DNA of 64,000 bases, from contig AP026123.1 in the NCBI GenBank assembly GCA_030295235.1, forward strand, positions 682,001 through 746,000, given 5' to 3'. The DNA is from Fistulifera solaris (lineage: Eukaryota; Bacillariophyta; Bacillariophyceae; Naviculales; Stauroneidaceae). The notes beneath the pieces were generated by a model. The model was not told the DNA's origin. It searched no databases and worked only from the letters and a program-made list of their open reading frames with translations. Positions within the stretch are counted from its first letter, which is position 1. Every line of letters begins with the position of its first letter. Of this stretch, positions 1-11,486 are shown piece by piece. The position numbers were made by a program, and so were the translations under genes.

Positions 1-224
1 TCTTGCTTCGTTCGTCGTTGTCGTCCCCGCATCGCACTTCGCACGCGCATCACTGCGTTTTGCAAGCAGCATTATTTTGCAGATCGGAACTCACCGTTGC
101 TATCTTGCGTTGCAATTGCGAATCATCCTCCGCATCAGCTCCCCTTTGATTATTTACAAGCATCATACACGCAATAACCGACTTTACGCGCCCGTCTACG
201 AATTTCGGATTTAAAAAGCAAAAA

Positions 225-854
225 ATGATATTCAAACTCGTAACATGCTTCATGCTGTTCTGCACTATTGCAGCGGAAGTCATTGTTCTAACCGACAAGA
301 CTTTTGAACATCAAACACAAGCTTCCACTGGACAGACAACCGGAAAATGGCTCGTTATGTTTTCAGCCCCCTGGTGTGGACGAACGTGTGCGGAAATGAT
401 CCCGACGTTGGAACAGCTAGAAAAGAGTGTGGGAGATGGTTCGGTCCTCGTTGCTACCGTTAACACCTTGGAGAACCTGGAGTCAGCGGATCGCTTCGGC
501 ATTTTGTCCCAACCGACGCTTGTCTTCTTTGCGGATCGTAAGATGTACAAATACCGTGGATTGAAGACGCTGGAGGCCATACAACAGTTCGTCGAGGGTG
601 GTTACAAAGATGCTGTCGCAATGCAGGTACCAGCACCCCTTAGTTTCTTTGACATTACGAGACGAAAGATTGAACGCCTGTTTGATGACCATAAAGAATT
701 GCGCTTTCTTCGTGAAGATTTTCAGCACATTGTGGCCGTGCGTAAGAACGCGGCTGTTATACTCATGATTCTAGGAGCCATACTCGGCATGTTCATGACA
801 TGCACCTTGTCGTGCCTCTTTTCGTCCAAGAAAGGAAAAGTGAAGCAAAACTAG
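225..854 (+). CDS. Thioredoxin/PDI-like membrane protein with a C-x3-C site
   Basis: This 209-residue protein has a signal peptide (about residues 1-17), one thioredoxin-fold domain (about 20-130) and a single C-terminal membrane segment (about 177-199) followed by a lysine-rich tail. This is the layout of PDI-related TMX proteins of the secretory pathway, which make or reshuffle disulfides. The active-site region reads SAPWCGRTCAEM, and the cis-proline motif SQPTLVFF follows at residue 97. The odd point is the spacing: C51 and C55 are separated by three residues, where the family normally has two. The ATG at 225 is the first in frame and gives a good signal peptide. No intron is needed. The thioredoxin fold and topology are clear; the exact redox role is inferred. 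The tail KKGKVKQN is not a classical KKxx ER-retrieval signal. Confidence 0.85.
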   Translation: MIFKLVTCFMLFCTIAAEVIVLTDKTFEHQTQASTGQTTGKWLVMFSAPWCGRTCAEMIPTLEQLEKSVGDGSVLVATVNTLENLESADRFGILSQPTLVFFADRKMYKYRGLKTLEAIQQFVEGGYKDAVAMQVPAPLSFFDITRRKIERLFDDHKELRFLREDFQHIVAVRKNAAVILMILGAILGMFMTCTLSCLFSSKKGKVKQN

Positions 855-967
855 ATCATGACGAAGTATTATGATTTCAAACATGGCCTTTAATTCACCT
901 AAACCTTTATTTATGTGTCATTCGAATTCATCTTTTTGCACATTTAATTCGCATTAGAAATAATCTG

Positions 968-1707
968 TCATGAAGAAGCAGCTTTCGCTCGCTGGTCTCT
1001 TTCCTTCATCTTTCCTTCAAATGTAAGCTTTTGCGTTCGAGAAGCAGCACGTCGAATGTCATCGACCGAGGGCAAATCTCCCATATCGTCTTTCAAACCG
1101 GCAACCGTGCGATACTTCGACAATGCCTCGGACATGCCTTCGAGAGCTTCAGTAGCCAATGCCGTGTCTTTCTTGGAAATAGCTTTGAGTAGACGCTTCT
1201 GATTGGACTCAAATTGATCAGCACACGCATACATATCTTTGGTGTACGACACCTTGACATTCGTGCCACCACCGGTCAGCGACGACGTATATAATTTGAG
1301 AGGCAAGATCGTATCATCCGCCACGGTTTTCGCGAAGCTATCTACGGCTTCCCAATCCTGTGATCCCAAGAGATCAGCGACATTGGGGATCATGTTGCTG
1401 CATTTTTGAATGCGAGGCAAGTAGCGTTTCTTGTTGGTGGGGTAGTAGTAATTGGAACGCAAATTGGGTTCGATGACGGACTCGGATTTTTTCTGCGGAA
1501 CGACGGGAGTAACAGGCTTTTTGATTCTTCCTGAACAATCTTGGTCGGATCCGTTCCGAACTCATCCAACAAACCAGCATTGGCCAGCGTAGGCACACAT
1601 GCCGATACTCCAGCCACTTGGCCAAGGAACGACCGACGATTGACCGAATACGCCGTGATGCCAGGCACTGTGACGGCGCCAATGAGAGCAACTGCGCTTA
1701 TCTTCAT
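968..1707 (-). CDS. Photosystem II extrinsic protein, PsbQ/Psb31-like, lumen-targeted (frame break)
   Basis: This is a precursor of about 246 residues. The N-terminus has a hydrophobic signal (MKISAVALIGAVTVPGITA), then a twin-arginine lumen signal (NRRSFLGQVAGVSA) ending in LANA before the mature start GLLDEFG. The mature part is helical and charged, with a YYYPTNKKRYLPRIQKC segment, as in the four-helix-bundle extrinsic subunits PsbQ' and Psb31 that cap the oxygen-evolving complex in red-lineage algae. I cannot decide between these two from memory. The frame breaks at a T run on the plus strand (1518-1522): one more base joins the presequence frame (from 1707) to the mature frame (to 968). 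The joined length is a multiple of three, so I treat this as one gene with a sequencing error, not a pseudogene. Confidence 0.78.
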
Positions 1708-1723
1708 TTCTACCTATGTATGA

Positions 1724-3330
1724 GAAAATAATGGAAGTCTGAAGACAATTCTTTTGTGATGAAGTGAGCGGCCGAGAGTTGAAATGGAAATTTTTCGATG
1801 TTGATGAGAACGCTAACTTTTACGCGAACGAGTGATCGATGACGTAAGACCACGAAGCGATTACTGTACAGCCTACCGACGACGACACACCTTCCGTGAC
1901 TGATAGAAAATTATAGTTGGGGCGCGAATCACTTAGCATCTTTTGCGTAGAAAGTACAGTATAATTCACTTTAACCTAGCACAGATCAAGCAACCAATCG
2001 CATCCCTTTCAAAATCAGCCAACGGTCGAGCGCCTCAGTTTTGTGTGCTTTAGTGGAAATAAAACACACAATATTTAAAGTACAAAAGGAATCGACAGTA
2101 CCGGTACCGATAGAACAACTTTACAGCTAGACTTTGTGTCAGCTATTTCAAAAGTGATCTTTCGTCGCCGATCGTCTTTACGTCCTCGTGAAATGAATGT
2201 AGAAGTTGAGCGATGTATCGATCACATCTATAAGGACTGTAACTATTCCAGTGTCGGGTACGTGGTACGTGACCAAGGGGCTACACGCACCCCCACAAAA
2301 TACCGCAGTGGACGGTGCCCGAACCCCGAACTAGATAACCAAAGATGCAACACGCTAGAGCAGACAAGGAAGGTCATGCTAGACAGTGGTTTGTATTGCT
2401 GATGAGGGCTGTAAATGCATAGAACTTCGCAAGTCGGATATGGCAAGGTTTGTGCTTGATCAGAGGCTGACTCAGGTCGTCTGAGTTACGGCGTTAGTAG
2501 GCGGTGTCCCCTCGAACACGAAAATATCATTGTGATCGTTACCTCATTAGGATTACACTTCCGTTCATTCATATGGAAAAACGGGCCACGTATGCATCAC
2601 GTACAAGTCCGTATAGGAACCTCTTTGTAGTTACAATTTGTCAGAGAAGTTTCGCGATGTTGTTTCAGCGATTCGACGATTGTGGCTAGGGGTGGCGGTT
2701 GAATGTTCTTTGAGAATTAAATAACGACCCAATAGCAAAATATTGGATCTTGTTGGACGTTTGAGGGTCGCACAAGTCATCCCAACACTTCGAATTGAAC
2801 CTGCTTGATAGCAGATAACAATTGCTTCACCATTCGCAAAGCGGACTTGCAATCCGCTTCGCCCATGTTCGATCCAATCCTCTTGGTTCTCGGTGTGAAA
2901 TCATTGTTGTTCGTTGATCCGACCCGACTGTTGAAAGCTCGCGTTGCCAATCCCAAGATCAGTCATTTTTTTATTGTCAAAACGGCTACTTGATTAACGT
3001 GTTGCGTTATCTGGTGCAAACGCCATGCACCAATTCTCGACGATTGATAGTAGCGGGAGATGATCGTCCGTGATCAACTTAGTATTCGATAACGTCCACC
3101 TCTAAGCGATATATTCGGTAAAGTCAATTCTGAAAAGTCCAGAAGGTCGATAGTTGCTGATTGATTGATGCCGCAAGTCAACTATATTTCGTGCGATCTT
3201 CGTCGTCACTTTAACATGCCCCGACCGACTCGAGTTGACGGCAAGAGTGTCAATTGTGAAGCATTAAACAGTCAATTTAGCGCCTTTCGCGTCATTCTCG
3301 TCGTCCTACCACTCTAATGAGGAAGAGTGA
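1724..3330. other. Intergenic, no supported gene (1.6 kb)
   Basis: Only short open frames without family resemblance are seen. There is a hairpin at 2841-2857 (GCGGA/TCCGC arms around a 7-base loop) that resembles a tRNA anticodon arm, but no complete cloverleaf. The stretch at 2098-2110 carries the palindromic TACCGGTACC motif, which recurs at 31914-31955. The 5' part probably holds the promoter of the PSII extrinsic protein gene. Confidence 0.6.
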
Positions 3331-3339
3331 CGATATTCA

Positions 3340-3690
3340 TCGAAGAAACGCCATGAAATGAAAGGTTTTCCGATTTAAAATTGACCTTTGCGGTCGGATG
3401 AAGTATGGGCAAAAGAATGGCCAAAAATCATGGGCAATCCCCTTGCATTTTGGAGCAAAATTTCACGGTTTGGCACAATAATATCATAAAGTAGGCTATA
3501 ATACGCTCTAGGTCCAAAAGTAGTCTCGCGCTCGGAGCGGTACTTCTTGGATAATACGTGTCGGAGCGCGTATCAAAATTGATCCTCAGGACGCACGGAC
3601 AGACTGGACCCTCTTTCAAACTCGTGACCAAGCTGAAAGACCGTGACTCGTAATTTCGTACTATTCTGTCTATAGTATATGACTGGTGGT
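3340..3690 (-). repeat. Dispersed repeat, copy 1 (inverted to 37970-38310)
   Basis: About 340 bases match the reverse complement of 37970-38310 with many substitutions but long shared blocks, for example GCTCGGAGCGGTACTT, CGGAGCGCGTATCAAAA and CTCAGGACGCACGGACAGAC. Both copies contain an open frame with the shared segments SLKEGPVCPCVLR and STAPSARLL. I see no terminal inverted repeats or transposase. It is probably a degenerate non-autonomous mobile element or a fragment of one. Confidence 0.8.
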
Positions 3691-3845
3691 GCGCGTGTGC
3701 GCGTGACGATTGACGACGAACGGCTTTTTTGTAAGTTAGCCGCGCAATAAACAAGAAACATAAGCAACGGCTTCATTCCTTCGCCTTTGTCGGATCGTTC
3801 CCAAGCAAATCCGTTTATCTTGACGTTAATAACGCAATTATTACA

Positions 3846-4948
3846 ATGAGCACTCTCAAGACAGCCAATCTTCTCCGCATGGCGAGTCGCCGCGTCAGCA
3901 GCAGTGGACGTCGCGGACTTTTTTACTAGTACGGCCGCCTTTCGACAGGGCACCAGCAATAACTCCAGCAAATCGCTTTTGACGGCGGCCGGTTTGGCTG
4001 TAGCGGCGACGACAATTGTGGAGTTGCAGCGTCAGGAGGTATGTGCAACTTTGCATTGATTAATGGAAATGTTGGTGTTCTCGCGTCCTTGTTGCCTGTT
4101 GATGATTTTGTGTCATTCCTTCTCACACACTTTTTACATCACTATCCTTCTGGACGACGATTTAGACACAGATCACGTGGAACTCGTTCTTCGGGTCTAC
4201 CGAAAAAGCGGTCAAGGATGTTGAAGACAAGTTTGGAAAGTACTGGCCGCGCAACATTTTGATTTTGTTCGGACCTCCTGGTGCTGGAAAAGGCACACAT
4301 GGTCCTGCCATCCAAGACATGTTGGGCTTGCCGCAGCTATCGACTGGCGATATGTTGCGTGCGGCGGTGGCGGCTAAAACCGAAGTTGGTAAGCAAGCGG
4401 ACGCTATCATGAAAGCGGGTGGTCTTGTTTCGGACGATATTGTCGTTGCGATCATAAAAGAACGCATCAAGGATGAGGACTGCAAATTTGGTTTCATTCT
4501 CGATGGATTTCCACGCACTCTGCAGCAGGCCAAAGCTTTGGATAAAATGTTGGCTGAGGAAGGAACTTGCGTCAGTAAAGTCATTGAGTTGCAGGTTCCC
4601 GATTCGGTTCTCGAGGAGCGCATTTGCGGACGTTGGATTCACAAGGAATCGGGACGATCCTTTCATGTGAAATACGCGCCTCCCAAGTCGATGAAGCTCG
4701 ATAAAAACGGAAAACCCATTCCCGAAACGATGAAGGACGATGAAACTGGCGATTTGTTGATGCAGCGTAAGGATGACACTGCCGAGGCACTTGTTGCCCG
4801 TCTCAAAAGCTACCACAAGGAAACGGTCCCTATCTTGACTCATTACAAGCCGCACGGAGTGGTACGAACGGTCAACGCCAATCAAGAGATGGAAGGAGTC
4901 TGGAAAGAAATCAACGAGGCACTACAGCGGGGCGGAAATAATCAGTAA
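3846..4948 (+). CDS. Adenylate kinase, long-LID type, with organellar presequence (frame break, 1 intron)
   Basis: Adenylate kinase interconverts ATP, AMP and ADP. The kinase core contains the P-loop GPPGAGKGTH, the AMP-site segment STGDMLRAAV, FILDGFPRTLQQA, and a long LID domain starting GRWIHKESGR, as in mitochondrial AK2-type enzymes. The first exon (3846-4038) encodes a basic presequence (MSTLKTANLLRMASRR) and a hydrophobic stretch (SLLTAAGLAVAATTIVEL). This suggests mitochondrial import or membrane anchoring. A 133-base intron runs 4039-4171 (GTATGT...ACAG), and exon 2 continues at 4172. The ATG frame stops early unless one T is removed from the six-T run at 3919-3924; with that, presequence and core join in frame (322 residues). 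If the break is real, translation could begin at an in-frame ATG in exon 2, but this would lose part of the core. Confidence 0.9.
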
Positions 4949-5029
4949 TTTTAGAGTAATCATGAGGAACCCGCACTTTAGATCGGATAATGAAGCATAG
5001 CTAGAGTCCTACAATCACTTCAGTACTTA

Positions 5030-6629
5030 TCACCTTGATCTTCTATTACGAAAGCGTCGCAGGGGTCTTTGTATTCGAAGACGAAACCAAACCCAGAGTC
5101 GTCTTCTTGATGGGAATTTGATTGCACCCGTTTCAAGTCCTTGTTGAACGAGCCCTGCCAAGAAACCAAGCGCCGCTCCTGCTAAAATTAACGTCAACTC
5201 ATCTTCTTCAAAAATTGGATGCAATACGCGTTCGAATTGGCGACTGGTCATTCTTTCCATTCGGACACGTAAGGTGTCTTGCAAACCTAGTTGATTGTCC
5301 ATGTACGAGTACGTGACCGGAACATGCTGCGGAAGCTTTTCAATTGCTGCGTTTGACCATGAGGATATAGTCTCTGACTTTAGTCCTAGCATCGCACCAA
5401 ACGTAAGCTTGCCTAAAAATCGCTCGACATGATCACGAAAGAGAGCAGCAAATGCGGGTTTGGTTTCCGGATCCGTGAGAACACTCTTCCAGAGCTGCTC
5501 AGCGTTGAGCACGTTGTTAGCAAAATAGCTTGAAAACTCCTGGGCCACTTCTTTTTGACGACGTAGAAACATTCCCTGTATTGTCCCAAAAGGACCAAGT
5601 GACACCGGATCCACTGGCTGAAAAATCCATTTCAAGGCAAGCCAGTTTGTTGCCAAACCAACGATTCCGCCACCGATGGATAAGCTCCATGGATTCTCCC
5701 AAAACAAAGCGACCACCATTTGGATAATTCCCAACAAGAAACCGAACCACAAGCCACTGTTTGTAAGAAAATCCAGTTCTTTTGTCCACATTTGCGAAAC
5801 AAGATGCCCAGTTTACTTCTGTCTTGAAGCATTTGATTCACGACACAATTTTGCAAGTTGAAGACGGTGTCTATGTTCGCTTGTATTGAAATTGTCAGTT
5901 GTTTGAGAAATTCTATGTTTAGATGTCGAACGGCACCCTGCGAAATACCCCCAGGCCGGACATTAGCACTGCCGGACCACCCGTCAACCATCCTGGAGCA
6001 ACATCTTTTAGAACAGATCGGGTCAATGCAGGGACTTCCGGTGCCAGTAAGTTAGCCACCTGACCAGGATCTAACCGAGCGAATGCCTCCTTTACGCTAA
6101 GAAGCTGTGATGTAACCCTGAAGAAAGGATTGAAAGACATGAGTGCAGAACAACAACGCGAAATTCTGTCTCGTGCGTCGACTTACATGTGCACCATTGC
6201 TTCAGTCATCGGTCTCGTTTTGCAAGGTATGATTCCTTGCCATCCAAGCAAGCCCAATGGTACTTCCTGTCGTCGATACAGAGGTATTCCGCGAAATTCA
6301 ATAGGATAAAATATCATTTGCACAGCTAGCCAGTTGGTGAACCACCCGACAAAGGCAGCAATGAGGGGAATCATAAGATGAGTTCCGGGTCGGTCTCTAA
6401 ATTTTTGAATGGCGCGCGCAATAGGACCATCATGAGCACTGCTGTATATTCTGGAATGATATTTTTGACTGGGAAACTTTATAACGCGGGCATACGTTTT
6501 CGGTAGCCTTGTGCTCGTAGGATTCTTTCCTATGAAAGCATGACAACTTGGGTATCTTAGGCATAGAATCAGCAAGATACATAGATACTTCCGAAACTTT
6601 CGACCATTTTCCGTCGTTACGTTCCCCAT
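5030..6629 (-). CDS. Two-domain DUF445 membrane protein, plastid-targeted (two frame breaks, 1 intron)
   Basis: DUF445 proteins (bacterial YheB type) are membrane proteins of unknown function. Two DUF445-like modules are visible: FVGWFTNWLAVQMIFYP followed by LGWQGIIP in exon 1, and GIVGLATNWLALKWIFQP further on. Each pairs a membrane helix with the N-W-L-A motif. The N-terminus (to about residue 33) is a signal peptide ending SCHA before FIGKNP, which fits a diatom plastid signal with Phe at +1. Exon 1 is 6187-6629, the intron 6118-6186 (69 bases), exon 2 5030-6117. Exon 2 needs one extra base at the C run 5948-5952 and one at the T run 5780-5783 to stay open. The corrected product is 510 residues with a basic C-terminal tail (RRRLWVWFRLRIQ). 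Plastid envelope or thylakoid location is inferred. Confidence 0.8.
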
Positions 6630-7299
6630 TTTAATTGTTTATCGTCTGCAATAAGAAAACGACGAAGTAGATTCGAGTCGACGAAGAATGCCGACAACAC
6701 AACATCCATCACAGCATTACGTGACACCGCTCCGTTCAACGTTCATCGAGTAAAAAATTCAAAGAAAACATCAGTCGCAATTTGTCACACTGTTACCCAA
6801 AGCACTCTTTCCGGTCACGGATATCAGTCACGTTTCTAGGATACGTTCATTGCACATGCCGAAAAAGTTCAACTTCTCGGAATGCGTTCCGACACGAGTT
6901 TTGGCCCGCACTCGCGTGTACGTGGTCTATGACTCGGGACTCAAGTGAGTCCAGAACCGGAATGAACTGAAATCGTATAGTAAAACTGTACACGAGACTT
7001 CGCCCGACTGACGAGACTGGACCTTCAGATTTTTTAATTCAACTTGCATCACAACAACATTCATCTTTCGGATCATCCGTTTTACAAAAGAGAAATTAGT
7101 CCATGAACAAGTGCCTGGCTTCATCATTTCAAGCGTTATAACTGAACTCGAAGGTACAACTAATTCGGAGTCTTGCCAGCTTGCCGATAACCAAAGGTTG
7201 GCCGAAGAATTTCGACACCTCGTGCTCACATAACAGAAATCCGAGGTCGTTTTCAAGTGATTGTTTTTCGAATTAACAGCTACCAAAGAACATATTCGA

Positions 7300-8844
7300 A
7301 TGCAGATGACTGGATCACAGTTGCTCACTGAGTCAAGTGACTTCCGAGAAATGAACGGTCTGCAAAAGACAACTGGTGCTTTTATTGAGGTATCAGAGGA
7401 AGCCGTCAGAAGGTTGAATTCCTCCACAAGCGTTACTTCCAGTCCATCAGCCAGTTGCTCGGGCTTTCCGAACGACCAGCCAAGCGAGTCTACGTCAACA
7501 ACAACAGCAGCGACCAGCACAGATTCGGTTACTAACTCCACGGTCACCGTTGCGAAGACGACCAAGAAACAACTGCAAAAGCAAGAACGAGATGCGGCTC
7601 TGACGTATGTGTTGCAGCAGCAACTGGAGAGACAAATTGCTTACTACTTTTCGCCTTCTAATATGAAAACAGATACGTACCTTCGAACTCTGCAGGAACT
7701 GAACGACGGCTGTGTCCCTGTGAGAGCCCTGGCTAATTTCGGTAAAGTAAAAAGAATTTTATGGGCGACGCCGACGTTGACGAGGCAGTATCTAGAGGAA
7801 GAAGCGCGTATGGACATGATTGTGCGGTCGATTCAGCAAAGTGAGACCTCCATCTTGCAAGTTGAAGAAATTGACACTCTGACTGGAAAGATCCTAAAAG
7901 AGAGCGATGATCGACACGCCAGAAACACGATCGAAGGGATACGCGTCAAGCCTGGCATTGACTTGAGTATGGGCTCCTCTGGAGAGACTAACGTTTCAAA
8001 CAGTTTATCCGAGACAGTTGCTAAAACAATACTTCTTCGTGATGTACACCCTGATGTTAGCGAAGAGCAGGTTCGCCATTTATTGCTAAATGAAGTGGTG
8101 AATTGTCCTCCCGTAGTGAGCGTGCATCGAGACGTAGCAAACTGCTGGTGAGTTCGGTATGGTTGTGCAGTACATACGACGCCGATGGTGTGTTTCTAAT
8201 GTGTGTTGTTTTCTTACAGGTTTATTGAGCTTGATTGTGACTCCAAGGAAACCATGCTGGCTGTCGTCATGCAACTGCGAAGTCTTACATTGGCGGGTGA
8301 GTACATTCACGCCAGACTAAAATCCTCTACTCTTCACCAAGCTCCTCCCTTGGATCCTGTGGCAGTGGTGATTGCTGAGCAGGTCGCACGTAGGAGAAGG
8401 AAGAAGCGAGGACCTCGGCGGAATAAGAAAAAGTTGCTAGAACTCGACAATCCGGATATAATTGGGAAGATGTCAAAGACAGCAGCCCCGTTGGGCGATA
8501 ACAAGCGTAGCAGAGAAGTCAACGACCCACCTCGGCTGCTTGAAGAAAGTGACTTTCCAGGACTATCTGAAGAAGCTGCGAATGCAATATCTTCGAGCGA
8601 TAGTATTCGCCCATCCTCTCAACCAAATAACTTTACTGATCGTCACAACGAAGTACCTGGGAGATATGCTGCAGCTCTGCTAAAACCAAAATCTTCTTTG
8701 ACGGAAGGTGGAGCAGTGAAAGACATCGTTCCAGTCGGGGGCGATTGCAAAACAAAGTCCGCAGAAGACCGTGGAAGTGCATGTATTCAGCCACAACGGA
8801 AGTCGTTCGCTGAGGCTGCCCGTGCTGTCTCTCTGAAGCCCTAA
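7300..8844 (+). CDS. La-related protein, LARP4-type (La motif plus RRM)
   Basis: This 490-residue protein has a Ser/Thr-rich N-terminus, a La motif at about residues 100-160 (QLERQIAYYFSPSNMKTD, then VPVRALANFGKVKRIL), and an RRM-like domain beginning KTILLRDVHPDVSEEQV. The arrangement and motif wording resemble LARP4, which binds poly(A) and stabilises mRNA in the cytoplasm. The C-terminal third is disordered and basic (RRRKKRGPRRNKKK). One intron (8148-8219, GTGAGT...TACAG) splits the RRM within Trp codon TG|G. The upstream frame remains open to 7261, but the first ATG is 7300 with another at 7306. No frame break is present. Assignment to the LARP4 branch over LARP1 or LARP6 is my reading of the RRM that follows the La motif. 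Confidence 0.82.
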
Positions 8845-9047
8845 TCTCGTTTGCTCTTATCTTTGACTCTTTGCCCATTGTTTATCGCATTGAATGAGCA
8901 CGCGAGGAGTCCTCGTTTACCATATGGTCCGCCATATGTTGCTACTGACACATTAATATACTACAAGCCATTACTTAAGTTGAGCTGCGTTGTGTTTATA
9001 AAATTTTTTTGTCTTAGTATGCTCTATAGTTAAACAATTGCTGTGGA

Positions 9048-11486
9048 TTAGGTCTTTGATCGAAGTTTCGCTTGTCGGCGGAGCTCTGCCATTTCAAAAA
9101 GAGACGGTATCTTTGGTACGCAACCACAAGCACACCTATTGTCGTGTGTCACATTCTCTGTTGGTAGTACCGGGGCTCCATTATTGTGAGGTTGAGTGGG
9201 TTGGACTACACCAGGCGAAGTCGTTGGCTCCTCACTGGTCAGCGCAGTAGGCTGGCAGAACTCCAATAGTGGGGCACGCGAGGCTTGCGCATCTCCGTTT
9301 TGAGAAGCGACCAACGAGATTCGGTCATCTGCAATTGAATGAATTGGCTGGCAAAATTCAAGAGTTGTTATGTCGAAAAGTGAGTTCTCGTCTTTGCCTC
9401 GTTGCTGAGTAGCATTGGAGATTTTTGGTATCAGTGCTTCGGAGTGCTCAACTGATGCCGAAAAACAATTATTCAAAACGAAGCGAGACCCAACTGCTAG
9501 ATGGTCACTCGGCCATAAACTACTCGGGAGCAAGTGACCCCGGGCGATACTGCTTGAATTAAGATCGTTTAAACTTTGCGGAACGTAAAGCCGATGGGTC
9601 AGTTCCATCTTCTTTGCATCGAAAAATATGTAATCCAGCGTATCCACGAAATCGTCTGTTACGTTTGTAAAGGTAAAAAGTTCACCAATAGAATTGGTAT
9701 TACTGTCCCTTTTGCATATGCGCTTTCCAGTCTGAATGGGCATTCTGTCTTTTCGCACTTTAGCCATTCAATGGCCATCAACCGAGACTCGAGATTGGTT
9801 TCAGTAACATAGCCGCCATCCGAGTCCACTTGTTCTGCTGAGACATTATCGAAGATGCCAAGACTACCTGTATACGGAACACCCGCGCGTAAGCAAATTT
9901 CCAGCAATCGCGTTGCTGTTGTCTTCACGCGCGATGCGGAACTCGTCGGAATATCACACCACCAATATGGCTGCTTGCAACCGTCACATTGATAAACTTC
10001 CAAGCTGTTGCCCTCGGCATCATTAATCAACGTTTCTGGTGCTTCATAAGCAATTAGAATGTTTTTAGCCTGCGAGGCATCATCCACAGAAACAATGAGC
10101 CCGTTGCAAACGGTGCATCGGCTGAGAAATTTTGAAGGCTCCAATACGACGCCGTGAGTGACCAGCATTTGCGCTAGCGCCCCCTCTAGATTTCGTAAAC
10201 CGGTTGGGCTTATGCAATAAGCACTACTCGGGCAATCTTTGCGTTGTAAAAGACGATTTGACGTGGTAACCAGTGTTCGACGCTCTTTCCTACATCTTTC
10301 TAGAACAATCATTCTTCGTTCGTCTTTGTCCATTGTCGTGCGAAGTCGTTCCTCTTCTTCCGTTTCTAGCTCGGCATCAATGCCCAGAATTCGTAGCCAA
10401 CGACATAGCTTGTTAAGTGTAAAATCCAGCAGGTACCGGGGTGCACAAGGAATACTTTGCGTTGGGGTTGAATGTAAAACAAGCTGACCCATATCATCCA
10501 CAATTTGTACAAGTTCGTCCTCTTCTAGACCAGGCTCATTGTACCATGGGGCCACATGCTTCATGTTGATGACACCCCGCGTCAAATACGAATGAGTCGC
10601 CCCACCTGGCTGTGAATTCAGGTCCCCCGCAAAAAGAAAGGGCTCGTCATTTTTGCAGAATTTTCGGGCGCGCGTCAAAATATAATGCGCTTGACATATT
10701 TTGACATACTCAACCGCTGGATGCCAAAACAAATGACTGTCTCGAGTTTCGTGAGGTGGTTGAAATGGGGTAATTCACTGTAAGAAAAATGGGGAGCACT
10801 TACGCATTGGCCACAACTACGGTTTGTTTGGTCCTTCGATGTTGAATGCGAACGAGGAGGGCAACGTTGCGACGGAGAAAGGACTGCTGAATACCTTGAA
10901 TGCTACCATTATTGTTGCTGCTAATTTGATCAGGTACATTGCAATTTTTCGACGAGAGAAAAGCCAGATCATCTAAGCGGACGAGTTCGTCGTCCAAAAT
11001 CATCCAATCGGCATTTTGTACATAGATGACACAGGAATCAACTCTCCCCCCTGTACTGCCTCCACCCTTTTGACTGCGCGGTGTTTCGACACCTACATAT
11101 CCTTTTTCTCGTAGAGTATCGCCAACATCGTCCATGTCGACTTCTTGTAAACAAATAACATCAGCATTTAACTTTCGCAAACACCGACAAATGAGTGCTT
11201 TGCGCCGATGCGGAGAAAAGACAGTCGATTGATACGCGGCTGGTAGATTGCTCTGTGATCTTCGGCTGCAGTAGCTATTCGCTAAAATATTCCATGAGAT
11301 GATAGATATCTCCGTCGAATGATGTAAATATTCTTTTGCTTTCACCGGATAAAAATCGATCCGATCAACCCACGTTTCTTCTTTCGGTTGCGTCTTTTCC
11401 TTCTTGGCGCGCTTTGTTGCATTCCGGGCCTTTCGTGGCTTTGTCATGTTGTTCGCGCCAATGTATAGGATTTTTTTAATTTTCAA
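9048..11486 (-). CDS. EEP (CCR4/Angel-type) nuclease with a Mut7-C domain inserted inside it (frame break, 1 intron)
   Basis: Exon 1 (10804-11486) starts the exonuclease-endonuclease-phosphatase fold with SWNILANSY (N66) and ICLQEVD (E115). After the 67-base intron (10737-10803), exon 2 (9048-10736) continues with HLFWHP and LFAGDLNSQPGG (about residues 265-274). At about 327-491 a complete Mut7-C type RNase domain follows: PRYLLDFTLNKLCRWLRILG, plus a zinc ribbon with C435/C438 (CTVC) and C478/C481 (CDGC). The EEP fold then resumes with RLESAY, FTNVTDDFVDTLDYIFF and PSDHLAV (catalytic His). The tail is disordered. One base is missing near 9707-9713, between RLESAYAKG and the LDYIFF part; with it the product is 790 residues. 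The CCR4-type half predicts deadenylase or related RNA 3'-end activity. Mut7-C is an RNase domain first named from C. elegans MUT-7. Start could be the first ATG or the Met at residue 14. Confidence 0.85.

Noticed and set aside
2820-2875. tRNA-like arms (TTGC/GCAA, then GCGGA-CTTGCAA-TCCGC, then TTCGATC)
   Set aside because: D-arm-like and anticodon-like stems can be drawn, but neither a T-stem nor an acceptor stem pairs on either strand, so this is not a tRNA.
2136-2993. Short plus-strand frames (88, 61 and 62 residues)
   Set aside because: No family resemblance, some lack ATG, and composition is that of random open frames.
3573-4126. Minus-strand frames across the adenylate kinase first exon
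   Set aside because: Shadow frames; the plus strand carries the presequence, intron borders and kinase core in agreement.
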